From JAJPXC01 sp964510535 (lineage in GTDB: Bacteria; Bacteroidota; Bacteroidia; Bacteroidales; Muribaculaceae): 64,000 nucleotides of DNA. The stretch's first letter is position 1; the number at the start of each line of letters is the position of its first letter. The notes beneath the pieces are model-generated. The model was not told the DNA's origin and ran no database searches. It saw nothing but the letters and a program-made list of their open reading frames with translations. The DNA lies in assembly GCA_964510535.1 (NCBI GenBank), contig CAZECG010000007.1:1-64000 (forward strand), in the 5' to 3' direction. Shown here piece after piece: positions 55,134-63,861 of the stretch. The translations under genes and the position numbers were made by a program.

Positions 55134-56345
55134 TCAATCATACGTTGTCGGGGAGAAGGGAATATCGTAGAATTTTTTACGGCGCAATGTTTCAAGCGGG
55201 TATGTAGCTACAGCCTCGACGATAGTGCGCAAAGTATCGGGGCGGTAATATGGGTTATCGACACCGGCTGCAAATTTGCGAAATTCAACGGAAAGAGCCT
55301 TGGCAATAGCCGACGCTATGCTGTCGGCATCATCAGCCGCATGAATCACCGACTCAGCGGCGATGCGGCCTCGCTGGCGCATACCGATGTCGACTGTCGG
55401 GATACCGGCCGACGGCACTTCGACTATGCCGCTCGACGAATTCCCCACCACCGCGCCAACGCAGCCAAGCGCCGACAGATAACGGCGGCGCCCCAACGAC
55501 GGAACGACCCATACCCTGCCTGGCCAACGGTCGGCATATTCGTGTATCATCTTTATAATCACCTCACCGCGAGCATCATTGTTTGGATATGTAAACAAGA
55601 TTTTCAACTTAGGAAATCGGTCGAGAGCGTCGAGGAGTGATTGCATACGGCCCGCCACATCGGCGTCATCCGCCGTAGCCGGATGCATAGTCACCAATAG
55701 AGTGTCAAGGTCAATCGGCATACCGATTGACGAAGCGAGTTCCTCTTTTGTCAACAACTCTGTGCTCGACAAGTTATAAACCCCGATTGCACCTGCGTTT
55801 ATCACCCTTTCAGGAGCCTCTCCCATCGCAATCACACGACGCCGATAAGGCTCGGTAGCCGTGAAGTGCAGCGATGACAATTTGGTCAAAGCGTGCCGTA
55901 TATTGTCGTCAATCGCCCCTTCCGATATTTCTCCGCCGGCAATGTGGGCTATCGGTATCCTCATCAGCGTGGCGGCTGTCGCTACCGCCAGCATCTCATA
56001 ACGGTCTCCGAGGATAAGCAACAAATCGGGCCGCTGCCGCTCAAACGCTCCCGCCATTCCCTCAAGGCAGCGAGCCGTCGCCCTGGCGGTATCTACGGGC
56101 ATATCGCTTGCAGGCGTCATTTCCACCCGTTCCGACACCGATATACCGTCGGCCAAAATCTCATCAACAGTATTACCAAAACGCGGGTCAAGATGCATAT
56201 TGGTGGCTATAACGCTCAACTCCACATCGTGACGGCTGTCAAGGCCGCGGGCAATACCGCTGAGCAGTCCCCAGTCAGCGCGGGTGCTGGTGACGATAGC
56301 CACCCTGCGCCGGGGCAACTGTTGTGATGTTTCACTGTTGTTCAT
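55134..56345 (-). CDS. Hydrolysing nucleotide-GlcNAc 2-epimerase (NeuC/LegG type)
   Basis: This 403-residue GT-B-like enzyme releases ManNAc-type sugar from UDP-GlcNAc (NeuC), or di-N-acetylbacillosamine or GDP-sugar analogues (LegG). It begins VAIVTSTRADWGLLSGIA and carries LLILGDRYEMLAVATAA, the conserved HIAGGEISEGAIDDNIRHALTKL and VVGNSSSGIVEVPS near the C-terminus. It is the first gene of a three-gene set and lies 61 bp below tRNA-Met on the same strand. The synthase (NeuB/LegI) that would use its product is not in this window. Confidence 0.93.
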   Translation of the reverse strand: MNNSETSQQLPRRRVAIVTSTRADWGLLSGIARGLDSRHDVELSVIATNMHLDPRFGNTVDEILADGISVSERVEMTPASDMPVDTARATARCLEGMAGAFERQRPDLLLILGDRYEMLAVATAATLMRIPIAHIAGGEISEGAIDDNIRHALTKLSSLHFTATEPYRRRVIAMGEAPERVINAGAIGVYNLSSTELLTKEELASSIGMPIDLDTLLVTMHPATADDADVAGRMQSLLDALDRFPKLKILFTYPNNDARGEVIIKMIHEYADRWPGRVWVVPSLGRRRYLSALGCVGAVVGNSSSGIVEVPSAGIPTVDIGMRQRGRIAAESVIHAADDADSIASAIAKALSVEFRKFAAGVDNPYYRPDTLRTIVEAVATYPLETLRRKKFYDIPFSPTTYD

Positions 56346-56406
56346 GTGGTTATATAGAATTAAAAAAGGTCGATTGCCATTGCAACCGACCCTATCCTCA
56401 TTTTAG

Positions 56407-56478
<72 letters not shown>

Positions 56479-56498
56479 ATGTTTCTGTTTTGCGAGTG

Positions 56499-56529
56499 CA
56501 AAGATACAGCCTTCTTTATAATTGGCAAA
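56499..56529 (-). promoter_or_regulatory. tRNA-Met promoter (TTTG-N19-TATCTTTG)
   Basis: A full Bacteroidetes-type promoter on the minus strand: -33 TTTG (56529-56526), exactly 19 bases, then TATCTTTG (56506-56499). It is the best promoter match in the window. The nonulosonate trio downstream may share this transcript. Confidence 0.85.
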
Positions 56530-56642
56530 ATTTCAGCCCCACCCACCAAGTTAAAAAATGCAAAAGCCGTCGGTTTTTAGTTTAAGCCGAAAATAATCCG
56601 ATGCGACTTGGGAATTTGCGATGAAATACGATAGTTTTTCAT

Positions 56643-56650
56643 TAATTTTG
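56643..56650 (+). promoter_or_regulatory. hpt -7 box (TAATTTTG)
   Basis: Exact TAnnTTTG match 19 bases before the hpt ATG, giving a very short leader. Confidence 0.7.
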
Positions 56651-56669
56651 CACCCATATTTATTTTTCG

Positions 56670-57218
56670 ATGGAAACTGTTACTTATAACGGGCTTACAT
56701 TCAAGCCTTACATTGAGAAAGCGCAGATTGACGAGCGCATACGGGAACTTGCGCAAACAATAAAGTGCGACTGCCAAGGCAAAACGCCATTGTTTCTATG
56801 TGTGCTTAGTGGAGCGTTCCCATTTGCGGCCGACCTGTTCAGAGCTGTCGACGTGGATGCAGAAATATCGTTCATCAGACTTAAAAGCTATGAAGGTACC
56901 GGAAGCACCGGAGTCGTCAAAGAAGTGCTTGGCCTCACCGAGGATATTAAGGGGCGCACGGTAATCGTCGTAGAGGACATCATCGACACGGGGAACACCA
57001 TCGACCGCCTGCTCAAGACACTGAAGAGCTATGAGCCTGCCGACATAAAGGTAGCCACGTTACTGTTCAAGCCAGAGTCGCTCATATGTGATGTCAAGCC
57101 CGATTATGTAGGGTTCTCCATACCGCAAAAATTCATAATCGGCTTCGGGCTTGATCTTGACGGACTTGCCCGCAACCTTCCCGACATCTATATCCTCGAC
57201 GAACATACCGAGGAATAA
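56670..57218 (+). CDS. hpt: Hypoxanthine phosphoribosyltransferase
   Basis: This 182-residue purine-salvage enzyme joins hypoxanthine or guanine to PRPP. The PRPP-binding loop is VVVEDIIDTGNTIDRLL (about 100-116), with conserved FLCVLSGAFPFAADL and FIRLKSYEGTGSTGVVKE segments before it and PDYVGFSIPQKFIIGFGLD near the C-terminus. It is cytoplasmic. adk follows after 111 bp on the same strand, probably in one transcript. PRPP comes from prs, encoded at 11200. Confidence 0.96.
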   Translation: METVTYNGLTFKPYIEKAQIDERIRELAQTIKCDCQGKTPLFLCVLSGAFPFAADLFRAVDVDAEISFIRLKSYEGTGSTGVVKEVLGLTEDIKGRTVIVVEDIIDTGNTIDRLLKTLKSYEPADIKVATLLFKPESLICDVKPDYVGFSIPQKFIIGFGLDLDGLARNLPDIYILDEHTEE

Positions 57219-57329
57219 GATTGCGTTAATAACCACACAAACTCTACTACCATTCAGAGACAACACGGCCACCGTTTGGTCAAGAAACGGATTTTTATCA
57301 ACAACCAACTTGAATAAAGACAAACAGCT

Positions 57330-57932
57330 ATGTTGAATTTGGTTATATTCGGGGCTCCGGGAAGCGGCAAAGGCACTCAAAGCGAGCTTTTGATTGAGGA
57401 ATACGGACTTTTCCACATTTCCACAGGGGAAGTGCTGCGCGACCATATCGCACGCGGCACTGAGCTTGGCAAAATCGCCGACAGCTATATTTCCAAGGGG
57501 CAACTTATACCAGATGAACTGATGATTGACATACTGTCACATCTACTTGATACCGATGAACGCACTCGCAAGGGAGTGATTTTCGACGGTTTTCCCCGCA
57601 CAATCAACCAAGCCAAAGCTCTGAAAAAGATGCTCGCCGAACGCGGTTCGAAAGTTCACGCTGTCGTAGGGCTGGAAGTGGATGACTCTGAACTTATCGA
57701 AAGGCTTCTAAAACGAGGAAAAGATAGCGGTCGCGCAGATGATAACCTTGAGACGATTACCCAACGTCTGCATGTGTATCACTCGCAAACCCAGCCACTT
57801 CAAGAGTACTACCGCAACGAAGGGAAGTACCACTCCATCAACGGCACCGGATCGATTGACGATATTTTTTCCACAATAAAGAAAGCTCTTGAATGGGCAA
57901 AAGTTACGCCCAAGGAGTCGGTTAATCAATAA
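57330..57932 (+). CDS. adk: Adenylate kinase
   Basis: This 200-residue enzyme interconverts ATP, AMP and ADP. P-loop GAPGSGKGTQ occurs at residues 7-16, the NMP-binding region STGEVLRDHIARGTELG at 32-48, and GFPRTINQAKAL near 90. The LID is the short form (RGKDSGRADDNLETITQRL), as is usual in Bacteroidales. The secreted protease starts 11 bp after its stop and may be cotranscribed. Confidence 0.96.
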   Translation: MLNLVIFGAPGSGKGTQSELLIEEYGLFHISTGEVLRDHIARGTELGKIADSYISKGQLIPDELMIDILSHLLDTDERTRKGVIFDGFPRTINQAKALKKMLAERGSKVHAVVGLEVDDSELIERLLKRGKDSGRADDNLETITQRLHVYHSQTQPLQEYYRNEGKYHSINGTGSIDDIFSTIKKALEWAKVTPKESVNQ

Positions 57933-57943
57933 TTTCTTTCACG

Positions 57944-60052
57944 TTGAACAATAAGCTAAAATTGGCATTAACGTCAATCGCAGCAGCGTCAATGGCTACA
58001 TCAGCCGCCTATGCGGTGCCGGCCAGACCGGGGCTATTAAAGTACGCTACGACCGGGGGTGACTCGATTAGCGTGTACCTGCGCGGCGACGAGCACGACC
58101 ACTTCTTCACCACATCCGACGGCTATATGCTGCTACGAGGGGATGATGAAAAGTTCCGTTATGCCGTCCCGGTCGGCAACGAGCTTAAAGAGAGCGCAAT
58201 GCTTGCATCAGACCCCGGAAAGCGTTCGGCAGATGCCGAGGCGTTGCTCTCATCATACGATAAGCAATCGGCTTATAACGTGCTTGAAAGTGCTGCCGCC
58301 GGAAAGCCCCGCCGCGCAATAAAAAGTGTCGCACCCGAAGCGGGTGAATCATCTTTTCCCACCAAAGGCTCACCGCATATCTGCATAATTCTTGTGGAAT
58401 TTGCCGACAACAGCCTTTCGTTCGACACCGGGACATTTGTCAATATGTTCAACCTGCAGGGATTCAACCAAGACGGTGCCACAGGTTCGGTGGCAGACTT
58501 TTTCAATCTGTCATCCAACGGCCAGTTCACCCCTAACCTCGATGTGCTGGGACCGGTTAAGCTCCCCAAGAATATGAGCTACTACGGCGGCAACGATAGA
58601 AGCGGCAACGATATCGCCCCCGAAGAGATGGTTATAGATGCCTGCACATTGCTTGACTCCGAGGTCGATTTCTCGGTATATGACACTGATAACGATGGGG
58701 TAATCGACAACGTGTATGTGGTGTATGCCGGATACGGCGAGTCGCAAGGAGCATCGGCCAACACAATCTGGGCTCATTCATGGGCCGTCAACAGCGGAGC
58801 GGGCCGCACAAAATATCTCGACGGAAAACTGCTCGACCATTATGCCACATCTAACGAGCTGAGCGGCACATACGGCACACGGCTTGACGGCATCGGCACA
58901 TTCTGCCACGAGTTCAGCCATGTCATGGGATTACCCGACCTTTACGCCACGTCATATACAAGCGCATTCACTCCGGGCAACTACTCGCTGATGGATCACG
59001 GGCTCTACAACAACAACAGCCACACCCCACCGTCGCACTCGGGATATGAACGCTATTGCCTTGGCTGGATTAAGCCTGAGGTCCTCGAAGAGCCAGAGAC
59101 AGTGTCGCTCGGATGCATTTCAGACGAGGGTCACTACAACGACGTTCGCATCATCAAGACACCAAAAGAAAACGAGTACTTCCTCGTTGAAAACCGCCAG
59201 CAAAAGATGTGGGACCAATACATCCCCGGCCATGGCATGCTCATCTGGCACATCGATTATAACCCATCGGTGTGGGCGGCCAACAAATGCAACAACACCC
59301 CAAGCCACCAATATATCGACATCGAGGAAGCCGACAACATCCAAAGCGAGTACACACGTTCGGGTGACCCATTTCCCGGCACTAAAGGTGTTACATCGTT
59401 CACCGACGACACCAAACCCTCGATGAAAACGTGGTCAGGGACATCGCTCAACGCTCCGATAACCGAGATAAAAGAAAGCAACGGAGTTGTCTCATTCCTG
59501 TTCAAGGGGGGGGGCATATTTGACCCGGTGGTCGCTTTGCCCCCTGAGGCTGAAACCGGCATTAATCCGAAGAGCTTCACCGCCCGATGGAACAAGGTCG
59601 ACAAAGCCAATAGTTATCTGCTCAGCGTCTACACCCGCTCAGAAAACGACACTACCGTGACCTACGTCGACAGCTTCGAGCGCAAGGATGTGGGTGACAC
59701 CGATAAATTCGAAGTGACAGGTCTTACGCCTGCAACGACTTACCACTATGTAGTGCAGGCCACGGACGGGCTCAACACATCCGCAAAATCCAATGAAATC
59801 ACCGTGGTTACACTCGAGCCGTCAGGCGTAGGCGGCATAACAGCCATCGATGAAACCGTCACCGTGACATCAATCGACAAGAGACTGATTGTCACAGCCA
59901 CATCAGCCACGACAGTTGAAATTCATGAGCTTTCGGGTCGCAAAGTCGCATCGGCAGAAATGGATGCAGGCAATTGGACAAGCCCTGAGCTGCAAACGGG
60001 TCTTTACATCGTCACAGCGGGCAAGCGTCACGTCAAAATCATCATAGACTAA
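57944..60052 (+). CDS. Secreted M6-family metalloprotease with Fn3-like domain and type IX sorting domain
   Basis: This 702-residue exported protease starts at a TTG (57944), which is needed to keep the full signal peptide (NNKLKLALTSIAAASMATSAAYA). A pro-region precedes the M6 catalytic domain with the zinc motif HEFSHVMGLPDLY near residues 322-334. A fibronectin III-like domain follows (about 535-630), then a C-terminal T9SS type A-like sorting domain ending GLYIVTAGKRHVKIIID. It probably degrades host or dietary protein at the surface or outside. A run of nine G residues lies inside the gene between catalytic and Fn3 parts. Next to adk by 11 bp. Confidence 0.92.
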   Translation: MNNKLKLALTSIAAASMATSAAYAVPARPGLLKYATTGGDSISVYLRGDEHDHFFTTSDGYMLLRGDDEKFRYAVPVGNELKESAMLASDPGKRSADAEALLSSYDKQSAYNVLESAAAGKPRRAIKSVAPEAGESSFPTKGSPHICIILVEFADNSLSFDTGTFVNMFNLQGFNQDGATGSVADFFNLSSNGQFTPNLDVLGPVKLPKNMSYYGGNDRSGNDIAPEEMVIDACTLLDSEVDFSVYDTDNDGVIDNVYVVYAGYGESQGASANTIWAHSWAVNSGAGRTKYLDGKLLDHYATSNELSGTYGTRLDGIGTFCHEFSHVMGLPDLYATSYTSAFTPGNYSLMDHGLYNNNSHTPPSHSGYERYCLGWIKPEVLEEPETVSLGCISDEGHYNDVRIIKTPKENEYFLVENRQQKMWDQYIPGHGMLIWHIDYNPSVWAANKCNNTPSHQYIDIEEADNIQSEYTRSGDPFPGTKGVTSFTDDTKPSMKTWSGTSLNAPITEIKESNGVVSFLFKGGGIFDPVVALPPEAETGINPKSFTARWNKVDKANSYLLSVYTRSENDTTVTYVDSFERKDVGDTDKFEVTGLTPATTYHYVVQATDGLNTSAKSNEITVVTLEPSGVGGITAIDETVTVTSIDKRLIVTATSATTVEIHELSGRKVASAEMDAGNWTSPELQTGLYIVTAGKRHVKIIID
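59506..59514 (+). repeat. G9 homopolymer inside M6 protease gene
   Basis: Nine consecutive G residues encode Gly-Gly-Gly near residues 522-524. One-base slippage would shift the frame after the catalytic domain and remove the Fn3 and sorting domains. Confidence 0.85.
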
Positions 60053-60136
60053 TCCGGGGAGGGGCGGTTGACAGCCGTCATCGATACTTCCGCTCGGCAG
60101 AATCAAATAAATTTGCTTTTTGCGCTCGCTTATTCG

Positions 60137-60144
60137 TATCTTTG
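60137..60144 (+). promoter_or_regulatory. -7 box (TATCTTTG) directly before GT2 start
   Basis: Exact TAnnTTTG match ending 7 bases before the ATG at 60152; TTTG at 60112-60115 could be the -33 element with a 21-base spacer. The transcript would have almost no leader. Confidence 0.65.
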
Positions 60145-60151
60145 CATCGCG

Positions 60152-60880
60152 ATGAATCCACTGTTTTCAATAATCACGGTTACCTATAATGCCGCCGCCA
60201 CGCTCCCCCCTACCCTGCGGAGCGTTGGCGAGCAGACCTGCCGCCTGTTTGAGCATCTCGTCATCGATGGAGCTTCGACCGATGGCACACAACGCCTTGC
60301 CACCGATGCCGGTATCAAGGAGACAGTAGTATACTCCGAACCCGACAAGGGTCTTTATGACGCTATGAACAAGGGGCTTTCACTGGCCAAAGGTGAATAT
60401 GTCATATTCTTGAACGCCGGAGACTCTTTTCACTCCCCCGACACTCTTCAGAGCATAGCCGATGCCATAATGGAAAACGATTTCCCCGGCATCGTCTACG
60501 GGCAGACAGACATCGTAGACTCAGAACGTCGCCGAATCGGCGAGCGGCATCTGCGCGCGCCCGAGACTCTCACACTGAAAAGTTTCGCTAACGGAATGGT
60601 GGTATGTCATCAAGCTTTTGTGGCACTGCGCCGCATCACCGGGCCGTTTGATTTGCGATATCGATTTTCAGCCGATTACGACTGGTGCATCAAATGTCTT
60701 CAACACTCGCGCCACAATATCTATATTCCCCAAGTGACGGTCGATTATCTGAATGAAGGCGTGACAACCGCCAATCACCGCAAGTCGCTGATGGAGCGGT
60801 TTCGCATTATGTGCTACTACTACGGCACAATCCCGACAATCCTACGTCACATAAAATTTCTGTTAAGATGGTTATCCTGA
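60152..60880 (+). CDS. Family 2 glycosyltransferase
   Basis: This 242-residue GT-A enzyme starts FSIITVTYNAAATLPPTLRSV, the first GT2 strand, so the ATG at 60152 is well supported. The nucleotide-binding motif is IDGASTDGT (about 43-51) and the central motif YDAMNKGLSLAKGEYVIFLNAGD (about 72-95) is typical of WcaA/WfgS-like GT2 proteins, whose metal motif reads NAGD. It overlaps the following small gene by 13 bp. The acceptor is unknown; no other glycan genes adjoin it. Confidence 0.9.
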   Translation: MNPLFSIITVTYNAAATLPPTLRSVGEQTCRLFEHLVIDGASTDGTQRLATDAGIKETVVYSEPDKGLYDAMNKGLSLAKGEYVIFLNAGDSFHSPDTLQSIADAIMENDFPGIVYGQTDIVDSERRRIGERHLRAPETLTLKSFANGMVVCHQAFVALRRITGPFDLRYRFSADYDWCIKCLQHSRHNIYIPQVTVDYLNEGVTTANHRKSLMERFRIMCYYYGTIPTILRHIKFLLRWLS

Positions 60881-61176
60881 ACACTTCGTTCCACCTTCTC
60901 GCGAGCCGCGAGCCTGAATTTGTCGAGTGGGCCGAAAATCACTATATGGCAGCCGCCAAAGCAAGCGGGCTGTTCGACGAAACCTTGCTAATAAAGATTC
61001 TGACCGAAGTCGACCCACAGTTAAAAGCCTACGCGGTGCAACTCAAAGGAGAATCTCTTGACGACGCTACCCGGTGGCATGACGACATCGCCGCTCGACT
61101 GCGCTCTGACCTGACATCTCGCTATGGAGAGGATATCCTGTATTTTTCCACATTCATGGAAATAGTCAAATCATGA
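60868..61176 (+). CDS. DUF4286 family protein
   Basis: This 102-residue protein starts at the ATG at 60868 (MVILNTSFHLLASREPEFVEW). It resembles the small alpha/beta DUF4286 proteins of Bacteroidetes, which form dimers of the ferredoxin-like type; no catalytic motif can be seen. It overlaps the glycosyltransferase by 13 bp and ruvC by 4 bp (ATGA), so the three are translated from one message. Function unknown. In many Bacteroidales this family lies immediately before ruvC, from general knowledge. Confidence 0.8.
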   Translation: MVILNTSFHLLASREPEFVEWAENHYMAAAKASGLFDETLLIKILTEVDPQLKAYAVQLKGESLDDATRWHDDIAARLRSDLTSRYGEDILYFSTFMEIVKS

Positions 61177-61751
61177 CGACGGCAACCGACAGGCAGTGGG
61201 ATAAAGTGATTATCGGGATAGACCCGGGCACTAATCTGATGGGGTACGGTATTCTCGGAGTCAAAGAGAAAAAGCCATCGATGATTGCTCTTGGGGTAAT
61301 AACCCTCAGCAAATTTGAAAGCCACTATATGCGATTAGCGCGCATATATGAGCGCGTACTCGGGCTTGTTGAGCAGTATCTACCCGACGAAATGGCTATC
61401 GAGGCTCCGTTTTTCGGCAAAAATGTTCAGTCAATGCTTAAACTCGGCCGCGCCCAAGGGGTCGCCATGGCAGCCGCATTGGCCCGACAGGTGCCAATCA
61501 CCGAGTACGAGCCAAGAAAAATCAAGATGGCCATCACCGGCAACGGTGCGGCAAGCAAAGAGCAGGTACAGGAGATGCTGCGTCGCATTCTTAATCTGTC
61601 GCCCGATGATTTGCACACGACGCTTGACGCTACCGACGCTCTTGGAGCGGCATTGTGCCATTTCTATGAATCATCAAGGCCACAGCTACCAAAAGGGCCA
61701 AACAACTGGAAAGAATTCATAGCCCGCAATCCCGACCGCATCAAGCACTAA
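61173..61751 (+). CDS. ruvC: Crossover junction endodeoxyribonuclease RuvC
   Basis: This 192-residue Holliday-junction resolvase has its first catalytic Asp in IIGIDPGTNLMGYGI (Asp near residue 17), then the Glu in MAIEAPFFGKNVQS and the final Asp pair in TTLDATDALGAALCHF. The C-terminal tail after residue 165 is somewhat extended. It functions with RuvAB in recombination. Its start overlaps DUF4286 (ATGA) and its stop overlaps the convergent LTA-synthase-like gene by four bases. Confidence 0.96.
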   Translation: MTTATDRQWDKVIIGIDPGTNLMGYGILGVKEKKPSMIALGVITLSKFESHYMRLARIYERVLGLVEQYLPDEMAIEAPFFGKNVQSMLKLGRAQGVAMAAALARQVPITEYEPRKIKMAITGNGAASKEQVQEMLRRILNLSPDDLHTTLDATDALGAALCHFYESSRPQLPKGPNNWKEFIARNPDRIKH

Positions 61752-63766
61752 AAACCGCTCTGGGTTTTGACCGACAGACGATTGTAAATCATGCGGCAAG
61801 TGTAATCTTGCATTAACGCGCGAGCCCACATCAACATCCCATCGACTTCATCGCTATCGTAATCGACCAGTTTTTGCCGCAGCTCTTGGTCAGAAACGGC
61901 ATCGTAGACGGCAAGCACCCAATCAAGGTCAGAATCGGCCATAACGACATATTTCAACCCCGTAATCATAAATCTATGCCCCCCTATCTTGCTCAATCCG
62001 TAATGAGGGAGAGCGGCATCAAAGATGTCTGTCCCAACGGATATAAACGGTTTATCGTAACCCATTATATGCATCAGAGATGGCGCGATATCAATTTGAG
62101 ACATCACGCCATTGTTCACCTCACCGGGCTTAACGCTGCCATCGGGAGCGTAAACGATAAACGGAATGTGATTCTTTATGTACGGAGAGGCGTACTTCGT
62201 GCCCTTTAAATCACGGCAACCGTGGTCGGCCGTGATGACAAACAGAGTGTTTTCAAACCAATTTTGACGTTTTGCTATATCGAAAAAATGGCGCAGCGAG
62301 CGGTCGGCATACTCAACAGCCCGTTGAACGTTTTTTTTTGCCGACTTATATCCGTCGGCTTGCCAATCTGCCGGGACGACAAACGGAGCGTGAGCGCTTA
62401 TAGTGAACCACCCGGCAACAAACGGCTGAGGGAGCAAGGCTAAATCAGAGGCGGCATATCCGCCCATGGCGTGGTCAAAAATGCCCCATTTGCCATCATA
62501 ATCCCTGCGATTGCCATACTCGGCAAAAGTCACCACTTCGTCAAACCCTGAAATCTTCAACATCTGGTCGATATTAAACGACCCCGGCTTACCGCCAAAA
62601 TATGCTTTCGACGAATACCCTAATGATTTCAACAGATTAACCGGCGTATCTAAAATGTTGGTATTGTACAACGAAACAGGATACCTAAACGGCTCAAAAG
62701 CCGGGAATCCGCCGAAAACCGACGTGATGCCGCCAATCGAGGCGACTCCGGTTGCCATAACATGACGACAGACCAGCGACCGCGTTGCAATCGAATCGAG
62801 AAAAGGCATTAACCCTCGCGGCTCATCATCGTTGACGATATTGAGAGCGTCGAGCCACAACTGCGCACCGCTCTCGAGGACGATAATCACCACGTTTTTA
62901 TCTTTTTGCTTCTTAACGCCCGCAATGGTGTCGGTCTCGGTAAAAACCGTAAACGGCCGCCGCACCGCAGCCAACTCTTCATCGCTAAAAAAGCGCATAG
63001 GTTGAATTTGACATTGTTTACCAATCGAGCGAACGACAGTAAACGGGGTGTTTAACACGACATCCACGCCAACAGGAGATTTGACATACCAGGTAACGTC
63101 GCCGATAGACATGAGGCGCCCGTTTAAGAGGTTACTACAGATGGCACAAACTGAGAATAAAGCGGCTATCAACAACATAGCTATGCGATATGCCCATAGC
63201 TTCAATCTATTTTTAAAAATCGGTTTTCGAGATATGATTTCGGGACGGAACGCCAGCCAAATCACAAATGCTATATACAGCCCGCCACCAACAAACGCCC
63301 ACCAATAATCACCAAAATAAGAAATCAGAATATTCACCATATTGGAATCACCAAACGCCGCAAGTAGTGACTCCCAACGCATACGGCTGCCCACAAAACC
63401 GAAAAGTGGCACTTCGGCGATATTGAGCGCCAACATCAACGCATTAGTTATTGCATAAACGACGTTGCTCGACACAATCCACCACCGTGCCCGCACAAAA
63501 CCGAACGGCAAGAATCGCATCAGCACAAACAAGGCATTGAAATAGACTACCGCACATAGGTCGAAACGCAGTCCGCCCCACAACATCAGAGGCCATTGGT
63601 CAAACTCGATACCGCTCAGGTCGCTCACATTATAAGCATAAAACAGGAAACGGGTCAACCAAAGCGCAATAAGCGACACAGCCAACTGATAAACAGCAGC
63701 TTGATAATAGCCGCATCGGAACTTGAATTTTAGCGCGCTATTTGCAGCCGAAACCACATGAGCCAT
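61748..63766 (-). CDS. LTA synthase-family sulfatase-fold phospho-transferase (second paralogue)
   Basis: This 672-residue protein is a close full-length relative of the 144-2138 product, with shared FRCGYYQAAVYQ, LMLWGGLRFDLCAVVYFN and GGKPGSFNIDQ. It has about five N-terminal helices and an extracytoplasmic phospho-transferase domain with IVLESGA near 295, the Thr motif ATGVASIGG near 340, SAHAPF near 458 and ITADHGC near 513. The Ala-Ser-Ile in place of Thr-Ser-Val in the Thr motif should be noted. I used the ATG at 63766; an upstream in-frame ATG at 63808 lies inside a hairpin. A 9-A tract occurs at 62331-62339. Substrate unknown. Confidence 0.88.
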   Translation of the reverse strand: MAHVVSAANSALKFKFRCGYYQAAVYQLAVSLIALWLTRFLFYAYNVSDLSGIEFDQWPLMLWGGLRFDLCAVVYFNALFVLMRFLPFGFVRARWWIVSSNVVYAITNALMLALNIAEVPLFGFVGSRMRWESLLAAFGDSNMVNILISYFGDYWWAFVGGGLYIAFVIWLAFRPEIISRKPIFKNRLKLWAYRIAMLLIAALFSVCAICSNLLNGRLMSIGDVTWYVKSPVGVDVVLNTPFTVVRSIGKQCQIQPMRFFSDEELAAVRRPFTVFTETDTIAGVKKQKDKNVVIIVLESGAQLWLDALNIVNDDEPRGLMPFLDSIATRSLVCRHVMATGVASIGGITSVFGGFPAFEPFRYPVSLYNTNILDTPVNLLKSLGYSSKAYFGGKPGSFNIDQMLKISGFDEVVTFAEYGNRRDYDGKWGIFDHAMGGYAASDLALLPQPFVAGWFTISAHAPFVVPADWQADGYKSAKKNVQRAVEYADRSLRHFFDIAKRQNWFENTLFVITADHGCRDLKGTKYASPYIKNHIPFIVYAPDGSVKPGEVNNGVMSQIDIAPSLMHIMGYDKPFISVGTDIFDAALPHYGLSKIGGHRFMITGLKYVVMADSDLDWVLAVYDAVSDQELRQKLVDYDSDEVDGMLMWARALMQDYTCRMIYNRLSVKTQSGF

Positions 63767-63794
63767 AAAACAAGATTTCGTTGATTTAGACAGA

Positions 63795-63824
63795 GTGGCG
63801 CACACCAACTTAGATGTGCGCCAC
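63795..63824 (-). terminator. 9-bp hairpin upstream of second LTA-synthase-like gene
   Basis: GTGGCGCAC (63795-63803) pairs perfectly with GTGCGCCAC (63816-63824). On the minus strand it lies after the partial gene ending at 63862 and before the LTA-synthase-like start, so it may end the former; there is no U tract. Confidence 0.45.
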
Positions 63825-63861
63825 AGTGAGAATTTACATAATTAAAGACGCTGATAATCGA

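Noticed and set aside
63767..63808. Extended start of the second LTA-synthase-like protein at 63808
   Set aside because: The extra 14 residues are encoded within the hairpin arm region and have no counterpart in the paralogue; the ATG at 63766 fits better.
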